A stretch of DNA of 64,000 nt from contig PZJY01000003.1 of assembly GCA_031472005.1 (NCBI GenBank), forward strand, positions 1 to 64,000, read 5' to 3'. The first letter of the stretch is position 1. Every line of letters starts with the position of its first letter. The stretch is from Tetracladium setigerum (lineage: Eukaryota; Ascomycota; Leotiomycetes; Helotiales). The position numbers were made by a program, and so were the translations under genes. Below the pieces are notes generated by a model. The model was not told the origin of the DNA, did no database searches, and was given only the letters and a program-made list of their open reading frames with translations. Of this stretch, positions 10,513-23,008 are shown in pieces.

Positions 10513-10911
10513 GGGAGCGGTCACGGGGTGTCCCAGGTTACGCTTTTGGGAATAGTCGGCCACTTCCTCACCAAAAAGCGACAGCGACTTGGTTACGATC
10601 AGAACACGCTGAGTTTACGTTTTGAGATTGATTCGAGCGATAATCTGGAGCGCATCAGTCGCTTTTCGAGAATAGCTTCTTCAGAATTATAAACAAAAGT
10701 TAAAGGGAAAGGAGTTTATTATCGCGATATATTGGGAGTGGTCACGGGGTGTCCCAGGTTACGCTTTTGGGAATAGTCGGCCACTTCCTCACCAAAAAGC
10801 GACAGCGACTTGGTTACGATCAGAACACGCTGAGTTTACGTTTTGAGATTGATTCGAGCGATGATCTGGAGCGTATCGGTCGCTTTTCGAGAATGGCTTC
10901 CTCAGAATTAG
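10513..10911. repeat. Tandem duplication, period 221 bp
   Basis: A block of about 178 bp beginning GGTCACGGGGTGTCCCAGG occurs at 10520-10690 and again at 10741-10911 with only a few transitions between copies. The copies are separated by about 43 bp of unrelated A-rich sequence. The block has no long reading frame on either strand that is common to both copies. It lies directly upstream of the large minus-strand frame. Confidence 0.85.
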
Positions 10912-11010
10912 AAGTAAATTAGATTCCGAAATTCTGGTGAGGTCTTGGCGTAGATGTGATGCAGCGGGACCCAAACATGGCTCGCTTAGGAACATGGTAT
11001 TTGCTTATTA

Positions 11011-14000
11011 GACTTAAGGAGCAAATTCCTCTCTTACTTTATTAGAAAGCCGTCTTCGCCGAGGTTTAAAGTCTTAATACGCTCCTTAATTAGCCGAGAC
11101 CCTCGTGGTAAGCTAAAGAATTTAAGTGTAAACTAATTATTATAAGGCCCCTTTTAATACCGTCCCTTCACTTCTTCTTAGGTAAGGCTTTCCTAATTTA
11201 TTAATCCTTTAAGCTTCGACCTATTAGAAACTCCCTCTTACGCGGGTATAACCTTATTAGCCTTTCTTTTATACGCTATATTTATTATCGCTATATAATC
11301 CTCGTCGAGCACTAGCTCCTTAACCTCTTAATTAAAGTCACTTAACTTATTTAATATTAACTCGTATATAAGATCACTTTTATCCTCCTTATTATTAGAA
11401 AACTTATTAATACACCACGTATTATACGCCTCCTTATTAGATTCCCCCTCTATACTTATAGTTACGTAATCTCCGGAAATAACTTTAATAACTAGCATCT
11501 AATAAAACACTAATTCGTCGTAATTATACCCTTTATTATTAGTTTCTTCCTTTATAGACTTTAAATAAGGTAATATATTAAGTAAACTACTTATCTAATT
11601 AATAATTTTATTATTTTATTCCGACTTACTTAAGTAGAACCGCCTTAAAGGCGCCTTTAACTCTTACTTATTAAGGTTTTAATAAATATTAGCCCCTTCC
11701 CCACTAAGATTAGCTAGTCTTTTCCCGACCACTTATTAATATCCTCTTTATCGATCGGCATCGGCGCTACTCGTATTATCACACTCCTTTACCTAATCCT
11801 TTTTATAATCGTATATTGCCCGTCCGAAGCATAATTAAAGTTTAACTCCGTAGTAAAACAAAAAGGTATACTTAATATAATAATCTTTACTCCCCTTTCC
11901 GTCACTTAAAAGTGCTAAGGAACTCTAAGGTTACCGATATAAATCGTTACGTTATTATAATAGCCTTTAAAGGCAATATCTTAATTTTAAAACGGGCGTA
12001 TCCTTAAAGAGGTATTCTCTATTAAGGCTAAGGAGGCATGCCTCACAATATCGGCAAATATAATATTCATCTCGGCCCTAGTGTTTAAGAGTATTATTAT
12101 TATTACTCCTTTAATAAAGACACGGCATTTTAAGCTTCTTATAAAGTAAACCGGCTTTCGGGGTGCACTCGCTTATTAATATACTCCTTTTAAGGAATTT
12201 ATCCCGCTAGCCTTAGGCTTTAACTTCTTTATCGCCGGCTTAAGCTTTCCCTTTAAGAGAAGGCTCCTTATAGGCTCGGATACACCGAGTAATTATCGTA
12301 AAGGAAGCTTAATAGGTTAATTAAGGATTTTCTAAAGAATAGCTTCCGGATCGCTTTCCTTTTTAAGGATTTTTATAAGGGGCTCGCGTCTTCGTCGTGG
12401 CTTAAATACACGAAGTATATCCGGCATATTAATTTCTAGTCCGTTTTAAGCTTCTTCGTATTATTACTAGGCCGCCTTACTCGGCTCCTCTTACTTCGCT
12501 TTTACCCTTAAGCTTTTTATTTCTTCCTCGATTTACCTCCACTTAGCCGGATCCTTTTACCTTAAAAAGGTAACCTTAACTCTTTTACCTTACTCTTAAC
12601 TCTCCTTTTAGATTTAATCTCGAGCTCTTTTTAAGGCTTTAAGCACCCGCCTTTACTCGTTTTACTCCTCTTCTTCCTTTCCCCTTTTCGTTTATTCTTT
12701 ATTAGCTTAAGCTCGGGTTATAATAGCATTTATATCCGTTATTAGATTTAAATTCTCCCTTTTAAAGGTATAATCTGCTTATAAAAAGGAGCAATTAATC
12801 CTAGTATTTATTACTTTTATCACTTAAACCGACCTAATCTTCGACGCGCTAACTTCCTTAATTTAACGACCTTCTTCATTAAATTTAGCCCCTCGCTAGA
12901 AGTTAAGGATTTAAATTCTTTAGCTTTAATTAAGATTAAATCGCATCGGCCGCTTTCCTAGCGAGAACCTTTTAAGGCAAATTTAAAATCGTTTATCTTA
13001 GTAATAAAGGCTTATATTAACGTTATACTTTAAGGCTAGGCATATATCACGTTTATAACTTATTTCCTAATAATAAAAGTAAGAGTCGGCAGACTAAGTA
13101 TAGCTTAGCATTAGCTAATTAAGCTTATTAGCGACCTGCCCGACACCTCTACTTTACTAATTTCCTAAGCCCTTATTTAGCGCTAACTTAGGAAATGCAA
13201 GCCGGCTCGGGGCGCCCTTATAGGGCGGGTAGCGCCTATTACCACGCTTTATAGCTTACACTAGCGATAGCTTAAGCTCTCTTATACTCTGAACTAGCTT
13301 TTAAATTGTAGTATCGTTAGAGTTATTTACGCGAGAGGATATTATAATTAGTAACTTAATCTAAAGCTCGGGAGGCTTACTTTCTCGCTTACGTATAATA
13401 TAATTAATAAGGTTCTTAATTTTAAGCGCCGGGTTTTTAAAGTTCTTAAAGTCCTTAGAAACCTTATCACTAACGCAAAATTCGAAAGCGGTATCCTTAA
13501 GAGTATAAAAGTTAACCGTAGTAAGCTCGTCCCGCTGAACCTTCTTCTTTCGAATAATCTTTATTATAATATCTTCTAGTAAGCCCTATAAGAACCAGAT
13601 TCCTTAAGTATAATTATCTAAAATCCCTTTACTTTTAAGGACTTTAAATATAACGATATATTACCTTATATATTCTCGCAAGTCGTTATTAACGCTTTTA
13701 GTTTTATCTTTAAATTCTTTTAAAAATTAATGAGAGAATATGCGCTATTTAATATCTCGATCCCGGTATTCGTAAAGCATAACTTTTATAAGCTCGTCCC
13801 AATCTTTAGAAATATATTTAAGTATATTAAGGATTATTATTTTATAACTCATTTCATAATAGTGAGGCATTCGGTATAGCTTAGCATTATTATTTAAGCT
13901 ATAATCCTCGTATATGTTATTATATCTTTTTATAAAATCGGTAATATTATCTCCTTTAAAGAAGGGAACTCCTATCGTTCTAGCTATTAGTATAAGGCCG

Positions 14001-14744
14001 CGGTAGCTAATAAGCCTTTACACTTTAACTTCCCTTTCCTTCCCTTTATTCCTTTCCTTATTCTCCTCCTCTTATATCTTCTTACTTCCCGAAGGTGTCC
14101 GCTCCTAGCTTCCCTAGCTAGAGGTAGGCACCCCTCCCCCTTAACTTTTACTCTTAGCACCTCCTCCTTTTCCTTTATTCTTAGGCTATTATATACGGAC
14201 ATTTAAATAGCTCGTTAGTCTTTCTATGCGCGTAATAGCTCGATCGTTTCCGTTTTTATTTCGATTTCGATTATTAATAATAAACTTAATAATATCCGTA
14301 GTAATGTAATTAAAATAAATTTCGATACCCCCTTTATAACCTTTAAGAGTAACTATTATATTTCTACCTAACTCTCCTCATTATTTATAAAGTGCTCCTT
14401 AGCTACCGAATTCTTTCTTTCCTTTTATTCTTTCCGATTCGATATACCCCGCGCACGGGATATATTAACCTTTTCGCCTCTTTCTTTTATTCGCTACTCT
14501 ATATCTCCTAATACCTTTCCAGGCCTACGTCTTAGGTTTAGCTTTAAATTATCCTTTACTTATTAAGCGTAATAGCCGAGTATAACCGGATACGTATCTA
14601 ATTTCGTTGATCGATGCCTCCTTAACACCTTCGCTCCTGCGCAGCTACTAATCCCTCTTAAATACTAATAGCTTCCTCCTTTTACTTTCCTTTGCTTCCT
14701 TATTAATAAAGATTAACTAGAGACCTCCCTACGTAGGTCACTAA
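11011..14744 (-). mobile_element. Truncated internal part of gypsy element A' (reverse copy)
   Basis: Read on the minus strand, this stretch matches element A from just inside its 5' LTR (about 33,435) to about 37,165, covering the gag and protease regions and ending before reverse transcriptase. It is AT-rich and full of TAA/TAG, as expected after RIP, and no long frame remains. The left edge near 11,011 is a deletion or truncation point: the homology to A stops just after GAATTTGCTCCTTAAG read on minus. Confidence 0.8.
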
Positions 14745-14994
14745 TGTAAATAGTAGATGTCGGTCGTGCTATACTTAAGGAGATAGCATTAGAGGGGTAA
14801 GATGTTAAAGCTAATTAATATTTAGTAAGGGAAATAGCACTCGACTTCTTACAATCAGCTCCTACTAGCGTATAAATTAAAATAAGGCTAAAAAGGTGTT
14901 CATTTTCGGTGGCCTACCTTTCCTATTAAAAGGGGTGAGTATATTATATATAAAGAATATATATTCCTGGGCCGGAACGGAAAAACTATCTACC
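14745..14994 (-). repeat. LTR of element A', part 1 (250 of 309 bp)
   Basis: Reverse-complement match to the 309-bp LTRs at 33,126 and 46,317. It is cut at 14,994 by insertion of element C; the missing 59 bp lie at 22,097-22,155. The two pieces add up to exactly 309 bp once the duplicated CTACC is removed. Confidence 0.9.
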
Positions 14995-15470
14995 TGTAAC
15001 GGTTACTATTTACACGGAAGTAAATAGTTAAGTCAGGTTAGTATTCGTTGATAGAGAGCGGATCATAGGTACGGCAATAGACTGGTTATTAGAATAAAAG
15101 ATATTCGATTTAAGTTAAGCACGAAGTTCTTATTTAATGAAAACTATCTTATCCTTATATATAATCTTCGTTCTCTTGGAGTCGAGAAGTCGACTAAGTC
15201 GATACTATCGACCCGTCGACACCGTTGACTCCCGAGAGTCGACATGTCTTAGCATGAACACATGTCGACCCAATCACGTGACTAGGCCCACAGCTTGCTA
15301 TTGCCTTTTCACCTATATAATTAATATTATTATTACTAATCCTATGAGTTCTCTATGGAGTGGTTCTTAGGAGCCTTACTCCCAGGATTTATAGTGCTCC
15401 CGAGCCTTAGGCTCTTAGGATCTAATGTGCTCTTAGGGGTTACTTGACTCTTAAGATCACGTTCGTAATA
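14995..15470 (-). repeat. 3' LTR of element C
   Basis: 476 bp, TGTAACGG to GTAATA in plus orientation; the terminal CA has become TA. It differs from the other LTR almost only by transitions, concentrated in the last 120 bp, where this copy is mutated and the other is not. Confidence 0.9.
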
Positions 15471-15638
15471 CTATCCCCCTTTTAGCCTAGTGTGGTCTTT
15501 ACACTTAAGTACGTTAAAGGAAATATCGCTATTAGCCCACGGCCATCTTCCTTTCTTATTATAACCGCTGATCGATTAAAGAAAATAATAACTAATCGAT
15601 AAAACGTATACGAGCGTTATAAGACTTAAGGAATCGAA

Positions 15639-16132
15639 ATGCCGGCTTGCTCGCGTTACGTTAAACGTGGTACGAAGTGTCTAGTAGCTCTAGGCTACTT
15701 GAAATGTTTTAAATGTATTAAAGTCGGGGTGAAATGCGACGTTTATAGTCCTTCCGACGTAGAATGGAAGAAATTAGAACGCGCTAAAAAGAAATTAGCG
15801 GACGAGTGGAACGAGGCTTAGGCTAAGTAACGAAAATTATTTAAGCGCTTAAGTGAGATAAGTGCGAAGCTAGTTCGTATAGAGAAATAAAGGGAGGCCT
15901 TTCGATCGCGCGTAGCGGAAATGCTTCGTCGCGGTCTGAAATCGATTACGGAGTTAAATGCCGCTAAGGAGCGAGAGCGTTTAGAACGGGAATTAATCGA
16001 GGGGGACCGGCTGGTTCCGAGAGCGAGCTTACTTCCATTCCCTTAAACGACCCTTCCTTGTTATGGAACGCGGAGGAGGACTTGGTGCTTGTCGAGGCCC
16101 TGTCCGAGTTCGATACTTCCTCGGCTTTCTAA
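15639..16132 (+). pseudogene. Antisense Cys-rich ORF of element C (broken)
   Basis: Begins MPACSRYVKRGTKC and contains two CxxC-like pairs (C4 with a lost partner; C38-x2-C41) followed by a lysine/glutamate-rich helical region. It lies between the integrase region and the 3' LTR, on the strand opposite to gag-pol. In-frame TAG/TAA and a one-base deletion near 16,005 (five G where the sister copy at 54,916 has six) break it. The second copy at 54,550 preserves the same frame, so this was a real gene of the element. A zinc-binding product is inferred; its role is unknown. Confidence 0.7.
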
Positions 16133-17039
16133 ACGAGTCTGGGTTTCGGTGGCTTAACGTAGTCTGCCGATAGTGGTACGCGGTTATCTTCTTAAGGCAC
16201 TTAAGATTTATTAAGGGTTCTTAAGTGTTTTTAGTATATAGGTAATTTAACTATTTAATGAGGTAGCAGTTCCGGTTTCTAATTCGTTTATAGTCTAGGA
16301 TTGTTTTTACTTTATATTTAGCGTCCGGGTTAATAGGTTAAATGTTTATATTAAGGGCTAAAGGCGCTCCTAATGGTGCTTTCTTAAGGAGGGAAATGTG
16401 GAATCGGTTATATATTTTCCATGTCTTAGGTAATTAAAGTTCGTAATTGACTAGTCCGATAACTTTTAAAATTCTAAACGGCCTTAACTTCTTATAATTT
16501 AATTTATCGCTTAATCTTTATATATTAATGTTTTTTCGTAATAAATAAACTTTATCCCCCTCTTTTAGCGTAAGTCCCACTCCACGCTTCGAGTTATAAT
16601 AAATTACTAATCGTTATAATAAAAATAAGATATCGGTAGTAAGTTCTTTATATAGGTTCTTTAACTAATCCACTTAGATATTAGTTACTTTTGCGTTTTT
16701 AGTATCGATTAACGGATAGTTATATACCTTAAGGTTAAATTTAAAGTTCGCGAAGAACGGTGATATACCCGTTATTTTTATATTTACGCTATTAAATATA
16801 AATTAGGCTAACGGTAAGAGTTTTACCTAATTATCCTGTTTATAATTAACGTAATAACGCAAGTAGGCTTCCATTATTTAATTAATACGTTTTATCTAAC
16901 TATCGGTTTAGGGATAAAAAGCGGTTAATATTTTCTTTTTAATCTTAAGCTTAGCTATTAGTGATATCTAGAACTTTAATTTAAATAGTTTATCGCGGTC
17001 CGAGAGGATTTTATCCGGTACTCCGTGTTATGTAATGAT

Positions 17040-17246
17040 TTATCGGATGAACGTGTTAGCTATCTGCTCGGCTATACTTAATTCGAAGTATAGTATTATA
17101 TATACGTATTTAGTTAGGAGGCACGTTATAACGAGGATCGAATCGTACACGACTCCCGTTATAGGATCTTTAAAGGGTGGCAGCTTAATAATAAAGTCGA
17201 GAGCTATCGATCCCCATGGTCGTGTCGGGGTTATAAGTGATTTCAT
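17040..17246 (-). pseudogene. Integrase core fragment of element C
   Basis: The minus-strand frame reads WGSIALDFIIKLP, then a YDSILVITCLLTKY segment, the region around the first catalytic aspartate of a retroviral-type integrase. Frames on both sides are interrupted by RIP-type stops. It belongs to the pol gene of element C. Confidence 0.85.
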
Positions 17247-18429
17247 GAGTTTATACGGAGCGTGTCGAGATGACTTGTTCCGTATGTATATATCGCATTG
17301 AGTTATAACCTCTTTAACTATATTCCTAATCTTAAGGAAGTAATATTTCCTAGATAGCCTCGCGAGGGTCTTAGCTATTCCTTAATGCCTATGAGCTAGT
17401 AGCTTATGCTATTATTATATAAAGGCTTTTCGTATTCCGGTTAGAATATAAGTTCTTTCTTAAAAGAGTAGTAGTCCTTTCACGTTCCTTAAGAATCCGT
17501 TTCTTAATTCCTTCGTTTATTGTTTCGTAATAGGGTCTTGATCGTACCCCTTTTAAATGAGTTCTTTAAAGGTTTAATCCTTAAGTTATATAATAGCGGC
17601 TATCTATACTCGGTTGTATATTAAGGAGGACCCGTCTTGTCGGAGTATTGCTCCTGAAGGCGAGGTCTTATTACCTATATATTCTGGTTTTTTACTGAGT
17701 GTATCGGCTCGAGCGTTCTCGGAGCCTTTAATATATCGAATATTAAAGTTATATAACGAAAGTGTTTCGGCCTATCGGACTTATCGCTTATTAAGTTCTT
17801 TAGTCGTTATGAAATAGATGAGATTCTTATAATTAGAAAGAATATTTATCTTCGTAGACGACCCTTCTAAGTATACCTTTTATTCTTATAATATTATAAT
17901 AATTATAAGTAACTCCTTATCGTAGATCTCATAGTTAAGTTCCGCGGATATGAGTTTTCTTAAGAAGAATACGACTAATCGTTAGCGATTATCTTCGCCG
18001 GGTTGATTATAAACTACTCTAATAACGAAGTCCGACGAGTCCGTTTCTACCCGTTTTAATTTCGTAGGGTCGTAGTATCTAAGAATTAGTTCCTTAGCGA
18101 ATATTTCTTTTAGCGTGTCTATAGCTTTCTAAGCTTTAAGAGTCTATTCGAATGTTTAATCTTTATGAGTAAGGTCCGTAAGTGGTTTCGCAATTGCCGA
18201 GTAGTTCTTAATATAGCGTCGGTAATAATTATAAAAACTTAAGAAACTCTATATTTCTTTTATATTTATTAATAATTCCCACTTAAGTATTACTTTAACC
18301 TTATCTAAGTCTATTTTAAATCCGTTTATAATAATAATATGTTTATAAAACTTAACTCGTTCTATTAAGAAGTGGCATTTATCTAGGCTAACTTTTAAAT
18401 AGTGTTTTCGTAAAGCTTGAAAAACTAGC

Positions 18430-18620
18430 CTGACGTGCTTCTCGTGTTCGGCGACGTCCTTTGAATAGATAAGGATATCGTCGAGGTAAACAATATAAAA
18501 TACGTCGATATATTCTCGTAGAGTATTATTAATTAATCGTTGGAAGGTGGTTAGGGTATTATATAATCCGAAGTGTATTATTAGGAACTTATATAATCCC
18601 TATTAAGTACGAAAAGTAGT
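18430..18620 (-). pseudogene. Reverse transcriptase core of element C
   Basis: The minus strand encodes VYLDDILIYSKDVAEHEKHV around 18,491-18,435. YLDD is the catalytic motif of Ty3/gypsy reverse transcriptase and is intact here (18,477-18,488). Stops elsewhere in pol prevent a full product. Confidence 0.85.
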
Positions 18621-20899
18621 CTTACTTTCGTCGCCTTCCTTTATTCTTATAAGATTAAAGGCTAACTTTAGGTCGATCTGGGTGAAGATCTTCGATCCTT
18701 GTGTCTTGTCCCTTAGATCGTCGAGTAGTGGTAGCGAATAATGATCTTTAATAGTGTGGTCGTTTAGTTTTCGTTAATTTATAACCGGGCGTCGTTTATT
18801 AGTTTTAGGTTTTAATATAAAGAAGATAGGTGCTCCCCACGGAGATTTAGATTCCTTAATATATCCTTTTATTAATATTTCGTCGATAAAGATTTTAAGC
18901 GTCCTCGAGTCCGTATCGTTTATTCTACGCAATGGTTCGCAAACCGGTTTTACGTCTTCTTTTAAGATAATCTCGTGATCTTAATCCTAATGTGCTAGTA
19001 ATGCTATGAGATCTTATACCTCGGTGAATAAGTCTCGGAATTCCTCGTATTGTTTTAATAATAGTACCTCTTTCGTACCCTCTTTTAATAAGCGTATAGG
19101 TTTAGCTACTTCTAGCCTTTACTAACTTATAAACTCGTCCTTATCTAGTTATAAGATAGTTCGTTCCTTTTCGTAATTACACCTCTTAAAGTCTATTATT
19201 TTATTTATCTAATCGATTATTAAGTTATGGGCCTTAAGCTAAGGTAGTCCTAGGATAATATTATATAAGATATTAATAATATTGAACGTGATTTCTTCCT
19301 TATATCTTAAGTGTGTAACTATAGTGAGAGGAATTGTTTATAATTCCACTTCTCCACTATTATAATTGATTTTGGATCCATCGACTATAACGAGTTAATA
19401 AGGTTTCCCTTTAATATAAGTGGCGATTATATATTTCTTAGCTAACGTTATAAATATAAAGTTTCCTATAGATCCTAAATTAATTATTACTATAACTAGT
19501 CTTAAGATTTAAGGGATCTTAACGTTTAGTTTTAATTGTCCGTACCCGGCTGCGTATAGCTCTCGGGGCGGTTCTTCGTATAGATTTTCATATTTCTCGC
19601 CGGAGTCTCTAGCGTTTATTTACTAGTAGAAACTTCCGTCGAGTACGTTCTGCCATTCGAGGACTATTCCTTTATAGCTAGTGACGATGTACACGTGTCC
19701 TTTGATAAGTGTGGGTGTTCTGGGTTCTATGCTTTCGAAGTAATATTGGCATGAATCCGCGATATTATTTTAGGTACGGAGTCGTTTACTCTATGCCCGG
19801 ATAACCCATCGCTCTCCTTCTTTTGGAGTAGGCAGTTCCTAATGGTAGGGTGGAGTTTTATTAGGCAGGTCTTACATGTAAATCCTAATGTTATTATATT
19901 ATTAGTCTTCTCCTTAAACGTAGATCTATCCGATACGATCTTCGTCCTTATATACGACTTCTTAGATTTAGCTATATACTAGTCCTCCGAAAGGTAGCGT
20001 GCCTAGTTCACTATAAATAGGTCTTAAGGGGTTTATTCGATATATCTATTCCCTTTTAGAAGTGGGGTGTTCTTCCCTTTAGATAACTATCTATTATTCC
20101 TTTATTATAAGGTGGTTGGCTCGTCGGACTTCCCGTTAGACTTCTTCCTCTGTGGGGTCGGGAACCTGGTCGCTACGCATTTAATACTTATTATTATGGG
20201 CGTCTATCCCTAGTCCGTTAGAACATTTATAAAATAATCCGTTCTAGCCACGCTCGCAATATCTCGCAATTTATATTTTGCGTTTCGGGACTTTCATTAA
20301 CTTATCGTCGGGACAGAGGTAATAAAGACCTCCTCTATTCCGATCGTAACATCCGGTGGGGGCCCTTAAGAACTACTCCCTGGAAGGGTCCTTACAAACC
20401 GGGGTATAATCGTCGTCGTAGTTTATAGTAAGGCATTCGTATATAATGCTTTCACATTTATCGTATCTTTCCTTCCTCTATTCCTCCTAATTATAGCGTT
20501 CGCTATTAGTTCCGTCTTCGGGAACCGTAGGAGGGTTTACTCGCTAGCAAACGTAGAGATAAAATCCGTAAGTAGGGCATTTTTATTAAAGTAATCTTCC
20601 CTAATTACGTTCACGCGTATTCTTCTTTCCTTTTAAGATTATAGTAATTATACTTATTTATCGGATTTCAAGGGATACGGCTTGCTTCTTTTATCCTATT
20701 TTCCCTTTTTTATAGGAGTTTGCTCGGTGGCCCGTATATTTATATTCGAAGTAAAGTCCCTCCTTCCTTCGTTTCTTTATTACTTCCTTTAAAAGCTATT
20801 TCTTTAGTTAAAACTTAGGTTTCTTTTAAATTATATCTAGTTTTATTAGCCGAGGTCTATAATAGTTACTACTTTAGATATTTCGTCCTTAGTGGCGAG

Positions 20900-21572
20900 G
20901 TTTCTTAGGGGTTCCGTAATAGTTCTTGGGAATCCTATGTCCTTGCTCCATTAGACGTTCCGTGATGCGTTGGTCGAAATGGAGTGCCTTTTTGATTATT
21001 TCGGCTAATTTATCCGGTCGTTTAGGCAGTCGATAGATCTCGTCCTTAATATTTGCTTTTAATCCCGAGTAGAATTGAGAATTAGCGGCGGTATTATCCT
21101 AAGTTAGGATAGCTTGTAGTCGTTAAAACTTAGCGACGTACTTAGCGATAGTGGTTATTTAGCGAAGCTTTCGCAAGCTAATATCCGCGGTAAATTCTTA
21201 GTCTTAATCCCCGAAGATCTAAGTAATACCTTATTTAAACCTATCTTATAAGTTGAATAGGGTGCGGGTGAATGGCTCGGCGTCGGTATTAACTAGTTCG
21301 GGCGGATTAATATTTTCTATAACGTCGTTCAAGTAAGGCTCGACCTAGTTAAAGGCTAGTCCTCGCAAGAACGAAGCGGCCTATATAGTTCGTTCGGCGG
21401 CGCTAAAGAACTTATCTTTATTAAATACCCAATAGAGTTTACATTAGGTAAGGAATTCTCGGAGCTTAAAACGTTGTCCGTGATAGAGGTCGGGTAGCTT
21501 TCCCTTTAGCGAAGCTAACTGAATCCCGTTATCACTAGTCGGAGTGGCGGTGGGTGGTCCTCGGGAAGACAT
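20900..21572 (-). pseudogene. Gag of element C, interrupted
   Basis: From the ATG at 21,572 the minus strand encodes a Gag-like protein starting MSSRGPPTATPTSDNG, with segments such as FSAAERTI and AASFLRGLAF and many TAG/TAA stops in place of glutamine or tryptophan codons. The spacing from the 5' LTR (43 bp) fits a leader with the primer site next to the LTR. Confidence 0.75.
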
Positions 21573-21615
21573 CGTGGTGTATTATGAGTCGGGTCTCTAA
21601 AGAAGGTGCTTAAAG

Positions 21616-22091
21616 TGTAACGGTTATTATTTACACGGAAGTAAATAGTTAAGTCAGGTTAGTATTCGTTGATAAAGAGCGGATCACAGGTACGGCAATA
21701 GACTAGTTACTAAAATAAAAGATATTCGATTTGAGTTAAGCACGAAGTTCTTATCTAATGAAAACTATCTTATCCTTATATATAATCTTCGTTCTCTTGG
21801 AGTCGAGAAGTCGACTGAGTCGATACCATCGACCCGTCGACACCGTCGACTCCCGAGAGTCGACATGTCTTAGTATAAACACATGTCGACCCAATCACGT
21901 GACTAGGCCCATAGCTTGCTATTGCCTTTTCACCTATATAATTAATATTACTATTACTAATCCTGTGAGTTCTCTATAGAGTGGTTCCTGGGAGCCTTAC
22001 TCCCAGGATCCATGGTGCTCCCGAGCCTCAGGCTCCCAGGATCCAGTGTGCTCCTGGGGGTCACTTGACTCCCAAGATCACGTTCGTAACA
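21616..22091 (-). repeat. 5' LTR of element C
   Basis: 476 bp, same length as the other LTR, ending GTAACA. From about 21,965 to its end the sequence is free of RIP-type changes, while the left part is mutated. Confidence 0.9.
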
Positions 22092-22096
22092 CTACC

Positions 22097-22155
22097 CGAA
22101 GTCCAGTTCCTGCAGCTCCCTTCCTCACTCCCTCTTCCCATTCCTCACCACTACA
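22097..22155 (-). repeat. LTR of element A', part 2 (59 bp)
   Basis: Continues the LTR interrupted at 14,994 and ends CCTCACCACTACA, the reverse complement of the LTR start TGTAGTGGTGAGG. Essentially unmutated compared with the copies at 33,126 and 46,317. Confidence 0.88.
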
Positions 22156-22302
22156 ATATATATCCGTAATAAGGCCGTAAGGCATCCGTAACTTCTAGTC
22201 TATTAAGTGTTTATGCTTATGCATCGGGACTAGTCCGTAACTGGCCCGGTACTAGTGCGATACTGGTGGTCACGTGCGGGTCATGTGTTGATGCTCATCA
22301 CA
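22156..22302 (+). repeat. Fragment of the 299-bp LTR of the A2/B family
   Basis: Matches the right half of the LTRs at 32,593-32,891 and 56,813-57,111, from near ATATACATGTCCGTAAC to the terminal ATCACA. The left half is missing where element A' begins, so A' probably inserted into this LTR and the far side was later lost. Confidence 0.8.
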
Positions 22303-23008
22303 AATAAGTAATAAGAAAGATATAATAAGGGGATATAAAGTATTAAGTAAGGAGGAATATTAAAGTAAGGAGTTATAATAATCCTCTTAAGAATAGGACG
22401 TAATAGATTATAATAATATAAGGTTTATTAGATAATTCTTAGCGTTTATTTTAATATAATGAGAGGGGGATTCGAGGGTCTTCTAAGGAAGGGTGTGTGC
22501 TCTTGCTGTGGGCCAAAAGTGCTCTCTCGACTAGTACGCATTTCGCTGATAACGATATATAGATGGCGCTTCAAGTAGTAGTCTTTAGCTTATAGACTGT
22601 CAAAATATAAGACTTGAACCCCTAACCCTAAGACTTCGATCTCTCTTAAGTTAGTGAGACAGGAATTGTGACACTGGTCACATCACAATCACCGAGAAAC
22701 GCGCAAGGAAAAAACCGTTCGCAAATTTTAAACCGAGTTTCCATATTCTCACCACGTAGCAAATTCATGGTCCAAACAACAGCCACTGGCTCCAAGGAAG
22801 AATTAATACGTTCATTATATGGCAAGTCAATTTCCCGTGCCTCAGATGTCCCTTGTGTTGTGCGCACGTGACTTTATCGCGGCATAATCTAAGAAATGAC
22901 GAATCAACATTCTTGATGGAGGTATTATCAAGCTATTCAAGTTCAATTGTGTTTCACAGATAAAAGGAGGCTGATTTAAAATCTAGATTGACACGAAAGC
23001 AAGACAAA
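22303..23008. other. Transition into the gene island, no gene seen
   Basis: The first 150 bases are AT-rich; after 22,460 the composition becomes gene-like. The section 22,646-22,871 has short opposing frames with no recognisable product. Bases just before 23,009 serve as the leader of the monooxygenase gene. Confidence 0.5.

Larger units (their letters stand above)
14995..22091 (-). mobile_element. Complete gypsy-type LTR retrotransposon C (7.1 kb)
   Basis: Flanked by 476-bp direct LTRs that begin TGTAACGG and end TAACA, and by the perfect 5-bp target duplication CTACC (14,990-14,994 and 22,092-22,096). Gag and pol read on minus, so the 5' LTR is at 21,616-22,091. Gag begins at 21,572 (MSSRGPP). 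The reverse transcriptase catalytic motif VYLDDILIYSKD is intact near 18,490-18,450; an RNase H segment lies near 17,880-17,614 and an integrase core at 17,246-17,040. Many CAG/CAA codons have become TAG/TAA, so the element is inactive. Gene order (RT, RNase H, integrase) identifies Ty3/gypsy. Confidence 0.92.

Noticed and set aside
22600..22650. tRNA-like GACTTGAACCC box and two telomere-like CCCTAA units near 22,620
   Set aside because: No acceptor, D or anticodon stem of a tRNA can be folded around it, and two telomere units are within chance for this composition.
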